Positions 1 to 6,919 of a stretch of DNA of 10,994 bases are shown piece by piece. A program made the translations under genes and the position numbers. Within the stretch, counting starts at the first letter, position 1. Each line of letters opens with the position of its first letter. The notes under the pieces are model-generated. The model was not told the DNA's origin. It did no database searches and saw nothing but the letters and a program-made list of their open reading frames with translations. The stretch covers positions 1 through 10,994 of the forward strand of contig JAQCDI010000051.1 in the NCBI GenBank assembly GCA_027620595.1, written 5' to 3'. The stretch is from Bacteroidota bacterium. Lineage in GTDB: Bacteria > Bacteroidota > Rhodothermia > Rhodothermales > UBA10348.

Positions 1-200
1 CCGATGCCCGCAGGTCCCGGGAAGCCCTGATGCGGGGCGGATCATGGCGGCAGAAACACCGCGCACGGCGGCGGTATGCGGCCATGCGGCGCTGGATGGA
101 ACGGGATGCGTGCCGGCGATGGGGGGTACTCGGCTACTTCGGGGAGCATGCGGCCGACCGCTGTGGCGGCTGCGATGTGTGCGACAGCCGCGACGCATGA
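1..200 (+). CDS. recQ: RecQ-family ATP-dependent DNA helicase, C-terminal end (5' truncated by window)
   Basis: The reading frame starting at base 3 is open from the window edge to a TGA at 198-200. It encodes a basic helix rich in Arg followed by DACRRWGVLGYFGE and then RCGGCDVCD. This is the zinc-binding subdomain of RecQ helicases: one Cys, a LLxYFGE-like stretch, then a CxxCxxC cluster, giving four zinc-ligand cysteines, all present. RecQ enzymes unwind DNA 3'-5' in recombination and repair. The protein stops five residues after the last cysteine (SRDA), so it lacks the winged-helix and HRDC domains of E. coli RecQ and resembles the short RecQ/RecS type. The gene is convergent with the DUF4296-like gene, 21 bases away. 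The helicase core is outside the window, so the subfamily is uncertain. Confidence 0.85.
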   Translation, partial: DARRSREALMRGGSWRQKHRARRRYAAMRRWMERDACRRWGVLGYFGEHAADRCGGCDVCDSRDA

Positions 201-221
201 CACTGCTGATCGGGCCCGGGT

Positions 222-563
222 TCAGCGGCCTGCGGCCACGTCCACGGCGCGATTGTAGACGGCCAAGAATCGTTCCGGGTCGGCGCTGTAGGCCGAAGCT
301 TGTGCCGAGAACGTTGGATAGTCCAGACCATTGGCGGCCAGCACGGAGTCACGCAGGGCACTGTCCGGGACGAAAACATCGTTCTCCATATCCAGCAGGG
401 CAGCTGCATCGGCGAAGTGCAGATCGGCCAGGAGTTCGGCAAAAACGGAGTCAGCCGCTGTCAATGCCACCTCCTGCGCAGCGGGATCCGATCCACAACC
501 GACGGACCAGGCCAGGCAGACCGCGAGCAGGCCGGACGGGAAGCGTGTGCCTGCCTTGCCCAT
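222..563 (-). CDS. Small DUF4296-like lipoprotein
   Basis: A 113-residue protein. The N-terminus is basic then hydrophobic (RFPSGLLAVCLAWSVGC), with a likely lipoprotein cysteine at residue 23, so it is probably exported and lipid-anchored. The mature part contains SVFAELLADLHFADAA, then DSVLAANGLDYPTFSAQASAYSADPERF and YNRAVD. This resembles the helical DUF4296 pattern known from Bacteroidota: a 'DLHxAEA' segment, a short linker, then a 'Y...P..F...Y' segment. The function of that family is unknown to me. The ATG at 563 is preferred over longer in-frame starts because it begins the signal peptide and overlaps the upstream stop by one base (TGATG), indicating translational coupling with the DUF4837-like gene. 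It is the last gene of the minus-strand block. The lipobox SVGC is not canonical at the -3 position. The family assignment is by pattern only. Confidence 0.72.
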   Translation of the reverse strand: MGKAGTRFPSGLLAVCLAWSVGCGSDPAAQEVALTAADSVFAELLADLHFADAAALLDMENDVFVPDSALRDSVLAANGLDYPTFSAQASAYSADPERFLAVYNRAVDVAAGR

Positions 564-1699
564 CAGTCGGAAGCGGCCTGGCTGGTGACGGTCTGCGCGG
601 CCAGCACTTCGTTTTGGTTCTGGAACGTATGGGCAATCACTTCCATATGGCGCAGGAATTCGCGCTTGTCGTAACCCGGCGCGAAGACCATGCCATCGAT
701 CATGTACAGTCGGCGGGAATCGTCGTCGTAGAACGTGTAGGTCAGGAACGGTCCGCCCATGCCCCATTCGGCCAGGTGGCCGTCGTCCTTGCGCTCCACC
801 ATGTGCCACAGTCCGCGCGTTTCGTAGGCAAACCGGCCCAGGAAATCCACATTCTCGGTGGTCAGCTCACGCCGGTAGTCGATGGTCACGAAGCCCTCTA
901 CATTGCCCTGGATGTACGTTTCCGTCAGCCGATCCCTTGCTTCATGGATCCACTCCGGGGTAAGGTTGGCCGGATTGAAATCATCGACATAGTAGACGAA
1001 GAGGCTGCGCCAGGAGTTGGAGTCGATCACTCGCCGCAACCAGACGAAGTTGGTGGTGTCGATGGCCGAGAAATAGTCGTGCTGGATCTTGACCCGGAAC
1101 CCGTGCTTGTCCAGCAGCGCCTGTTCCATGTCCACCTGCCGGCCCTTTTCGAACATGTCGAGCTCGACGCGCTGGCGGGTGATGTCGTTGAACTGATAGC
1201 GGATGTCCTCGCCCCGGTTCTCAAGCTCGGCTACGATGCTCTCCACGGTGTCGCCGAAGACATAGATCACCTGCTGACCGCTGCGCCAAAGGTCCCGACG
1301 GGGAATGATGGAGACGCCGCCGCTGCGGATAGACTCCAGTGCCTGCGGGTCAAGTCGGGAACGGAGGAACTCGGCCTCCCGCGTCGAATCCGCAAGGGGC
1401 GCCACAAAAATGATGTTCTTCTGCTTCTGGATGGTCTCGAGGGTGGTCTGCGAGACCAACGAGAGCCGTCGAAGCGTGAACTCGCGCTCCGGCGCAGGCA
1501 ACGTACCCAGGTAGGGCGCCAAATGGCCCCTCACAGCGTCGCCAAGCTCCGCATTCCAGTGCGTGGAATCCATGACCACCACCACTTCGCCTTCCCGTCC
1601 AACGGCCGCTGGTTTGTATTCCAGGGACTCACAGCCGGTGGCGAAAAGGACGGCCGCCAGGATGGCGGCAGGATAGAGACGGATGGAGGTGCGGATCAT
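563..1699 (-). CDS. DUF4837-like lipoprotein
   Basis: A 378-residue protein starting with a signal peptide (RLYPAAILAAVLFATGC) with a predicted lipidated Cys at residue 23. The mature start, KPAAVGREGEVVVVMDSTHWNAELGDAVR, followed by LPAPEREFTLRRLS and a KQKNIIFV strand, fits the DUF4837 family that I know mainly from Bacteroidota envelopes. No catalytic motif is evident. The C-terminal half is rich in Trp/Tyr/Phe (for example FVYYVDDFN, GLWHMVERKDD, FLTYTFYDDD), as in a beta-rich surface domain. The start at 1699 is the first ATG of the signal peptide and has no Shine-Dalgarno sequence. The gene follows trpA by 70 bases and overlaps the DUF4296-like gene by one base. It may be read by transcription continuing from trp or from an unseen promoter. 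No link to tryptophan metabolism is apparent. The function is unknown. Confidence 0.82.
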   Translation of the reverse strand: MIRTSIRLYPAAILAAVLFATGCESLEYKPAAVGREGEVVVVMDSTHWNAELGDAVRGHLAPYLGTLPAPEREFTLRRLSLVSQTTLETIQKQKNIIFVAPLADSTREAEFLRSRLDPQALESIRSGGVSIIPRRDLWRSGQQVIYVFGDTVESIVAELENRGEDIRYQFNDITRQRVELDMFEKGRQVDMEQALLDKHGFRVKIQHDYFSAIDTTNFVWLRRVIDSNSWRSLFVYYVDDFNPANLTPEWIHEARDRLTETYIQGNVEGFVTIDYRRELTTENVDFLGRFAYETRGLWHMVERKDDGHLAEWGMGGPFLTYTFYDDDSRRLYMIDGMVFAPGYDKREFLRHMEVIAHTFQNQNEVLAAQTVTSQAASD

Positions 1700-1737
1700 G
1701 GTTCAGAAAACAGGTCTGCAGAGGGAATACAACACAG

Positions 1738-1755
1738 GAACCGTTGATTCGGTTC
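1738..1755. repeat. 6-bp inverted repeat between trpA and the DUF4837-like gene
   Basis: GAACCG and CGGTTC are perfect complements separated by six bases (TTGATT). On the minus-strand transcript this could fold into a small hairpin 14 bases after the trpA stop codon. No uridine run follows it, so it is not a convincing intrinsic terminator. It may be a weak RNA-stabilising or processing hairpin at the end of the trp messages, or chance. Confidence 0.4.
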
Positions 1756-1769
1756 GCTTCGGACGCGGG

Positions 1770-2585
1770 TCAGCGCTTCGTGCCGGCCTTGAGGTCTGCC
1801 ACGAACGCCGTGACGGCGTCCAGGCGGTCCTGGTGCCCGAGAGTGGGATCATCCCATAGAGCCCCCACGAAATCCACGAGAGCCGATCCGACGATGGCAC
1901 CATCGGCGGCCGACACCATGGCCCGGACGTTGGCGGCCGAGCGGATCCCGAAACCGACCAGCACCGGATTGCGCCGGATGGTACTGCGGATGCGACGCAG
2001 ATAGTCCAGGATGGGGTCCTGGTCTCCGGTGTCACTTCCGGTGACCCCGGTAACCGAGACGGCATAGACGAATCCGGAAGAAAGCTCATCAATCCGCTCC
2101 AGACGTTCGGTCGGGGTGGTGGGAGATACGAGACAAACGGTGTCCACTCCGTGCTCGGCCGCGGCCCGGAAGAACGGCGAATCCGGATCCGGCAACACGT
2201 CGGGCAGAATGACACCCTGTACTCCTGAAGAGCCGGCGTCCCGGAAAAAGTTGCTGATCCCGTAGCGCATGACCGGGTTGCCATAGCCCATGAGCAGGAG
2301 CGGGGTGTCCGAGGATGCCGTGAAAGCGGCCGCATGGGCCAGCGTATCCTTCATCGTGATGCCGCCGGCAAGGGCCCTGGCGCTGGAGCGCTGGATGGGC
2401 AGTCCCTCGGCCAGGGGATCGCTGAACGGCATACCCAATTCGATGAAGTCGGCACCTCCCGCATCCATGGCTCGCAGCAGGTCAGGCGTGGCCTGCCGCT
2501 GAGGGAATCCGCTGGTGATGAACAGCCCCAGCGCCTTTTCCTGGCGGTCGAGCAGGGATTGGAGATGGGTTCGGAGTCGGGACAT
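1770..2585 (-). CDS. trpA: Tryptophan synthase alpha chain
   Basis: A 271-residue TIM-barrel protein, the usual length for TrpA. It cleaves indole-3-glycerol phosphate to indole and glyceraldehyde-3-phosphate, passing indole to TrpB through the alpha2-beta2 tunnel. The catalytic Glu49 is in DFIELGMPFSDP, with numbering equal to the Salmonella enzyme. The region FVYAVSVTGVTG (171-182) matches the loop-6 segment, and GFGIRSAANV binds phosphate. Oddity: the position of catalytic Asp60 (normally DPLADG) is Glu here (DPLAEG; codon GAG). I chose the ATG at 2585 (MSRLRTHLQ) because upstream in-frame sequence is trpB read out of frame. The gap to trpB is 34 bases with no Shine-Dalgarno sequence. It is the last trp gene. 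Confidence 0.96.
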   Translation of the reverse strand: MSRLRTHLQSLLDRQEKALGLFITSGFPQRQATPDLLRAMDAGGADFIELGMPFSDPLAEGLPIQRSSARALAGGITMKDTLAHAAAFTASSDTPLLLMGYGNPVMRYGISNFFRDAGSSGVQGVILPDVLPDPDSPFFRAAAEHGVDTVCLVSPTTPTERLERIDELSSGFVYAVSVTGVTGSDTGDQDPILDYLRRIRSTIRRNPVLVGFGIRSAANVRAMVSAADGAIVGSALVDFVGALWDDPTLGHQDRLDAVTAFVADLKAGTKR

Positions 2586-2619
2586 CAGGTAGGGCGCAGA
2601 ATGGTGGGGAGGGGCCTGG

Positions 2620-3819
2620 TCAGAGCGCTTCAGCAATGGTGGCCATGTCCTTGTCTCCACGGCCCGAGCAGTTGAGGACAATGAGCTCGTCGGGCCGCGT
2701 GGAGGGTGCGAAGCGTGCCAACCCGGCCACGGCATGGGCCGTTTCGAGGGCTGGGATGATGCCTTCAGTTGAGGACAGCAGCTTGACGCCTTCCAACGCT
2801 TCCGCGTCCGTGGCCGGGATGTACTCCACGCGGCCCGACTCCTTGAGCCATGCGTGCTCCGGGCCGACACCGGGGTAATCAAGCCCTGCCGAGATGGAGT
2901 GGGCCAGCTGTACCTGCCCTTCCTCATCCTGCAGCAGATAGCTCAGGGCGCCGTGTAGGATGCCGGGCGAACCGAGGGTCAGGGTAGCAGCATGACGCCC
3001 ATCCAGGCCTTCCCCCGAAGCTTCCACGCCGATGCAACGCACCGACGGCTCATCGAGGAACGGGTGGAACAGGCCGATGGCATTCGAGCCGCCTCCCACA
3101 CAGGCCACCAGGATGTCCGGCGTCGAGCGACCTTCTTTTTCTTCCAATTGGGCCCGGACTTCCCGGCCGATGATGGTATGGAAATCCCGGACCATCGCCG
3201 GATAGGGATGCGGCCCCACCACCGAACCGATGATGTAGAATGTGTCCCGGACGTTGGTCACCCAATCCCGGATGGCCTCGTTCGTTGCATCCTTGAGGGT
3301 CTGGGAGCCGCTCGTGGCCGGTCGGACCTCGGCACCCAGCAGGCGCATCCGCTGGACATTCAGGCGCTGGCGCTCCATGTCCTCGGCGCCCATGTAGACC
3401 ACACACGGCATGCCGAAGCGGGCACACACGGTGGCCGTGGCCACTCCGTGCTGGCCGGCCCCGGTTTCGGCAATGATGCGCGTCTTGCCCATGCGGCGCG
3501 CCAACAGGATCTGGCCGATGGCGTTGTTGATCTTGTGCGCTCCAGTATGGCACAGGTCTTCCCGCTTCAGATAGATCCGGCCTCCGCCGAGGTGCTGCGT
3601 CAACCGTTCGGCATACGTCAGCGCCGTGGGCCGCCCCACATAGTCCCTGAGCAGGCCATGATAGCAGGCCTGGAATGCCGGATCATGCCGGGCCTCCTCG
3701 AAGGCGCGCGTCAGATCCTCCAACGCGGGAACGAGGATCTCGGGCACGAAAGCGCCGCCGAATGCGCCGAAATAACCGCGTGCGTCGGGGAGGGTGTAAG
3801 GAAGGGCTGTAGCGTGCAT
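2620..3819 (-). CDS. trpB: Tryptophan synthase beta chain
   Basis: A 399-residue PLP enzyme of the fold-type II family that condenses indole with L-serine to give L-tryptophan. The PLP Schiff-base lysine is K96 in LCHTGAHKINNA, and the catalytic Glu is E118 in AETGAGQHGVA. The phosphate-binding glycine loop is GGGSNAIG (242-249), and the pyridine-nitrogen serine is in NCSGRGDKD (383-391). The N-terminus PDARGYFGAFGGAFVPE is that of the TrpB1 type, which partners TrpA, rather than the longer stand-alone TrpB2. It lies 11 bases after trpF and 34 before trpA. The ATG at 3819 is preceded by GATCCCCC, not by a Shine-Dalgarno sequence. All key residues are present. Confidence 0.98.
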   Translation of the reverse strand: MHATALPYTLPDARGYFGAFGGAFVPEILVPALEDLTRAFEEARHDPAFQACYHGLLRDYVGRPTALTYAERLTQHLGGGRIYLKREDLCHTGAHKINNAIGQILLARRMGKTRIIAETGAGQHGVATATVCARFGMPCVVYMGAEDMERQRLNVQRMRLLGAEVRPATSGSQTLKDATNEAIRDWVTNVRDTFYIIGSVVGPHPYPAMVRDFHTIIGREVRAQLEEKEGRSTPDILVACVGGGSNAIGLFHPFLDEPSVRCIGVEASGEGLDGRHAATLTLGSPGILHGALSYLLQDEEGQVQLAHSISAGLDYPGVGPEHAWLKESGRVEYIPATDAEALEGVKLLSSTEGIIPALETAHAVAGLARFAPSTRPDELIVLNCSGRGDKDMATIAEAL

Positions 3820-3830
3820 GGGGGATCAGG

Positions 3831-4469
3831 TCATCGGTTGGCAACGGAGCCGCGGACGGCTTCCACGAATCGGTCGATGGCTTCGTAATCTTTCTGGTGG
3901 GGGGACTCTTCGACGCCGCTGGCCGTGTCCACACCGGAGGGCTGGAGCTGGGCAATGGCCGCTCCCACATTATCGGGTCGCAGGCCACCCGCCAGGAACC
4001 ACGGCTTCGGGATTTCGACGCCCTGCAGGACCTGCCAGTCGAACGCCAAACCCGTACCTCCGCCCACATGCGCAGATCCCGTGTCGAACAGGAAACGGTC
4101 CACGACGTCGGCGTAGGCGGCCAGCGTCAGTTCCAATTCGGCCCTCGTCGTGCCGGGAAACATGCGGATGGCCTTGATGACGGGTACGTCCACGGCCAGG
4201 CAGTCCGCCGGCGATTCATTGCCATGGAGTTGGGCCCAGGCAAAACCGGTTTCAGCGCAGATCCGGTTCACTTCCGCCGGCGGCATGTTGACAAACACAC
4301 CCACCGGCTCGGCGCCGTGGATCCATCCGATGATGTCCCGCGCCAGGGACGGCTCCACGTACCGGGGACTCTCCGGATACTGGATGAAGCCCAGGTAGTC
4401 GGCCCCCGATCCCGACGCGTAGCGGGCGTCGGCCAGGTTCGTTATGCCGCAGATCTTGATGAGGGTCAT
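3831..4469 (-). CDS. trpF: Phosphoribosylanthranilate isomerase
   Basis: A 212-residue (beta/alpha)8 enzyme converting phosphoribosyl-anthranilate to CdRP, the step between TrpD and TrpC. The general base Cys7 is in IKICGIT and the general acid Asp129 is in FLFDTG. The phosphate-binding segments are GGGTGLAFDW, FLAGGLRPDNV and GVDTASGVE. It is a separate polypeptide, not fused to TrpC as in enteric bacteria. The start ATG overlaps the trpC stop by four bases (ATGA), so translation is probably coupled. The length is normal. Confidence 0.97.
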   Translation of the reverse strand: MTLIKICGITNLADARYASGSGADYLGFIQYPESPRYVEPSLARDIIGWIHGAEPVGVFVNMPPAEVNRICAETGFAWAQLHGNESPADCLAVDVPVIKAIRMFPGTTRAELELTLAAYADVVDRFLFDTGSAHVGGGTGLAFDWQVLQGVEIPKPWFLAGGLRPDNVGAAIAQLQPSGVDTASGVEESPHQKDYEAIDRFVEAVRGSVANR

Positions 4470-5269
4470 GACAGGTACTCCAGGATGGCGTGCAGGGCCG
4501 CGCCGGGATCGGGGGCCCGCATGAAGGATTCGCCGACCAGCACGGCTTCGATACCGGCGTCGCGGACGCGGGCAAAGTCCGCTTGCGAGGAAAGCCCGCT
4601 CTCGGCCACGCGCAGGATTCCCGCGGGGAGGGCACCAAGGGTGCCGATGGCGCGGTCGAGGTCCACCTCGAACGTGCGGAGGTCGCGGCTGTTCGCGCCG
4701 ATGATGCGGGATGTATCGAGATCCACCCGATCCAGCTCGCGCGGGTCATAGACCTCCACGAGAGTCTCGAGCCCCCACTCGTCGGCGGCGGCCTGAAGCT
4801 CGGCAAGGTGGGCCCGGTCCAGGCAGGCGGCAATCAGCAGGATGGCGTCGGCGCCCCAGGCGCGCGCCTCCGCCACCTGGTACGGATCCAGGATGAAGTC
4901 TTTCCGCAGGAGGGGCAGGTCCACCTCTGCGCGGATGGCCCGCAGGAAATCCGGACTGCCCTGGAAGTGCAGGGGTTCGGTCAGCACGGAAAGGGCTGCC
5001 GCACCCCCGCTGCGGTAGGAATCGGCGATGCGAACGGGATGGAAGTCTTCCCGGATGACGCCTTTGGACGGGGACGCTTTCTTGACTTCGGCAATGACGG
5101 AAAGTCCGTCCCCCGATAGTGCGGAAGCCAGGGATGCCGGGGTTCGCCCGAATCCGGGCTCGGAGAGGAGGGAGGAAAGGCTGCGCTCACGCTTGCGCTG
5201 GCGGGTCAGCGCTTCGGTGTCCTCGACAATCCGCCCGAGGATCGTTCCTTTGACGTCCACGGTGCTCAT
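4466..5269 (-). CDS. trpC: Indole-3-glycerol-phosphate synthase
   Basis: A 267-residue enzyme that closes the indole ring of CdRP with loss of CO2 and water. Family motifs are IAEVKKASPSKG (catalytic Glu61 and Lys63), LLRKDFILDPYQV (Lys123, general acid), LVEVYD (Glu172), GANSRDLRTFEVD (Asn193), RVAESGL and VLVGESFM. An N-terminal helical extension (residues 1-45, TILGRIVEDTEALTRQRKRER) is the usual substrate-closing element of this family. The gene overlaps trpD and trpF by four bases on each side (ATGA), so the D-C-F trio is translationally coupled. Confidence 0.97.
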   Translation of the reverse strand: MSTVDVKGTILGRIVEDTEALTRQRKRERSLSSLLSEPGFGRTPASLASALSGDGLSVIAEVKKASPSKGVIREDFHPVRIADSYRSGGAAALSVLTEPLHFQGSPDFLRAIRAEVDLPLLRKDFILDPYQVAEARAWGADAILLIAACLDRAHLAELQAAADEWGLETLVEVYDPRELDRVDLDTSRIIGANSRDLRTFEVDLDRAIGTLGALPAGILRVAESGLSSQADFARVRDAGIEAVLVGESFMRAPDPGAALHAILEYLS

Positions 5270-6294
5270 GATCCCACCCCCGGTGCTTCGCGGCTCACCC
5301 GAACCAGCGTTTCCAACCGGTCCATGGCTCGGCCCGAATCAATGCTCTCGGCGGCCATCCGCAGTCCGGCCTCCACGGTCGGAACGACGCCGGCGCACAG
5401 GAGGCCGAACGCACTGTTGAGCAGCACGATGTCCCGCGGAGCCCCCGACGCGCCGCCAAGGACCTCACGGATGATGGCAGCGTTGCGGGCAGCATCACCG
5501 CCCTTGATGGCCTCGTGATCCGCCCGGACGAGTCCGAATTGTTCGGGATGGACCATCTCTTCGCGGATCGTTCCGTCGACTGCATCGAAGCGGAAAACGC
5601 GGGTCGTCCCGCTGATGGACACCTCGTCCATCCCATCCTCGGCATGGACGCAGATCACGGATTCCGCCCCGAGTTGCTGCAGGATGCGGATCATGAGGCT
5701 GGCCACGTGCCAGCTGAAGGCGCCCACGAGCTGGCGTTTGACACCTGCCGGATTGCACATGGGCCCCAGGATATTGAACGCGGTCCGCACGCCCAGAGCG
5801 GAGCGGACGGGTGCCACGTGCCGCATGGCCGGGTGGAAGAAGGGGGCAAAAAGGAACGTCATGCCGGCGTGCTGGAGGCAGTACTCCACGCCCTCCTTGC
5901 CCAGGTCCGTCTGGACGCCCAGTTCGGCCAGCACATCCGAGGCGCCACTCTTTGAGGAAACAGCACGGTTGCCGTGCTTGGCCACCGGAACGCCAGCCCC
6001 CGCGCAGACGAAGGCGGCGGTAGTCGAAATGTTGAACGAGCCGCTGCGATCTCCGCCCGTACCGACAATGTCGATGGCATTGTCGGGGGCCTGCACCTTG
6101 ACGGCAAACTCGCGCATGACGGCCGTCATTCCCGTCAACTCCTCCGGCGTTTCACCGCGGGCGCGCAGGCCCAGCAAAAAACCGGCAATCTGCTCGGGTA
6201 ATGCCTCTCCCGATAGGATGAGGCGCATGGCGTGGGATGTGTCTTCCCGGCTGAGCGGTTGATGCTCGGCCAAACGGGTAAGCAACGCTTTCAT
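5266..6294 (-). CDS. trpD: Anthranilate phosphoribosyltransferase
   Basis: A 342-residue enzyme that attaches PRPP to anthranilate. The PRPP-binding GTGGD is at 78-82, followed by SFNISTTAAFV, KHGNRAVSSKSGASDVL, then HPAMRHVAPVRSALGVRTAFNILGPMCNP. This gives the two-domain fold with all usual substrate segments. I placed the start at 6294 (MKALLTRLAEHQPLS), five bases after the trpG stop. Longer in-frame extensions run into trpG out of frame. It is not fused to TrpG. There is no Shine-Dalgarno sequence, and the context TGATCCCCATG joins the trpG stop to the trpD start. Confidence 0.96.
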   Translation of the reverse strand: MKALLTRLAEHQPLSREDTSHAMRLILSGEALPEQIAGFLLGLRARGETPEELTGMTAVMREFAVKVQAPDNAIDIVGTGGDRSGSFNISTTAAFVCAGAGVPVAKHGNRAVSSKSGASDVLAELGVQTDLGKEGVEYCLQHAGMTFLFAPFFHPAMRHVAPVRSALGVRTAFNILGPMCNPAGVKRQLVGAFSWHVASLMIRILQQLGAESVICVHAEDGMDEVSISGTTRVFRFDAVDGTIREEMVHPEQFGLVRADHEAIKGGDAARNAAIIREVLGGASGAPRDIVLLNSAFGLLCAGVVPTVEAGLRMAAESIDSGRAMDRLETLVRVSREAPGVGS

Positions 6295-6299
6295 GGGGA

Positions 6300-6896
6300 T
6301 CACCGTACGGCTGTTTCGGTGCCGAATGCTTCGACGCGATCCATCCAATTGGCCACCATCTTCGGTCCTTCCTCCGTCAGGAGGCTCTCCGGATGGAACT
6401 GGATGCCTTCGACCAGGCCGTTGACATGACGCAATCCCATGATCGTGCCGTCCTCGCTGCGGGCGCTCACTTCGAGCACCGAGGGCAGGGACTCCGGATC
6501 GACCACCAGGGAGTGGTACCGGGTGGCCACGCAGGGGTCGGAGACGCCCGCAAAGACACCTCGGCCGTCATGGTGGACCTGGCTGGTCTTGCCGTGCATG
6601 AGGCGTGGGGCATAGGTCACTGTGCCGCCATAGACCTCGCCGATGGCCTGATGACCCAGACAGACGCCCAGGATCGGAGTGGTGTCTCCGAAATGGCGGA
6701 TCACATCGCACGTGACGCCGGCATCGGCCGGCCGGCCCGGGCCGGGGGAAAGCAGGATACCGTCGGGAGCCAGTTCCCGGATGGCCTCAATGGACAGGTC
6801 ATCATTGCGGACCACACGCAGCGCATCCGTTCGCTGGGCCACGAGGTGGACCAGGTTCCAGGTGAAGCTGTCGTAGTTGTCGATGACCAGGATCAT
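6300..6896 (-). CDS. trpG: Anthranilate synthase component II (glutamine amidotransferase)
   Basis: A 198-residue class I glutamine amidotransferase supplying ammonia to TrpE. The triad is clear: Cys79 in LGVCLGHQAIGE, and His168 and Glu170 in IQFHPES. The oxyanion region LLSPGPGRPADAG and the N-terminus MILVIDNYDSFTWNLV are typical of TrpG/PabA. Its placement between trpS and trpD supports TrpG, although a dual role in folate synthesis (PabA) is possible and cannot be judged here. It begins 23 bases after the trpS stop. Confidence 0.95.
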   Translation of the reverse strand: MILVIDNYDSFTWNLVHLVAQRTDALRVVRNDDLSIEAIRELAPDGILLSPGPGRPADAGVTCDVIRHFGDTTPILGVCLGHQAIGEVYGGTVTYAPRLMHGKTSQVHHDGRGVFAGVSDPCVATRYHSLVVDPESLPSVLEVSARSEDGTIMGLRHVNGLVEGIQFHPESLLTEEGPKMVANWMDRVEAFGTETAVR

Positions 6897-6919
6897 TCCG
6901 GGTTCCGCAGACGGTCTAC

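Noticed and set aside
201..221. GC palindrome CGGGCCCG between recQ and the DUF4296-like gene as a bidirectional terminator
   Set aside because: The inverted repeat is only 8 bases with no loop, and no T run follows on either strand.
44..1747. Long open frame on the plus strand (567 codons) opposite the lipoprotein genes
   Set aside because: It covers the minus-strand DUF4837-like and DUF4296-like genes and the end of recQ in another frame. Its protein is Arg/Pro-rich with no recognisable domain. GC-rich DNA gives such antisense shadows.
2992..3888. 298-codon plus-strand open frame opposite trpB
   Set aside because: trpB on the minus strand has every family motif. The antisense product is His/Arg-rich without any domain.
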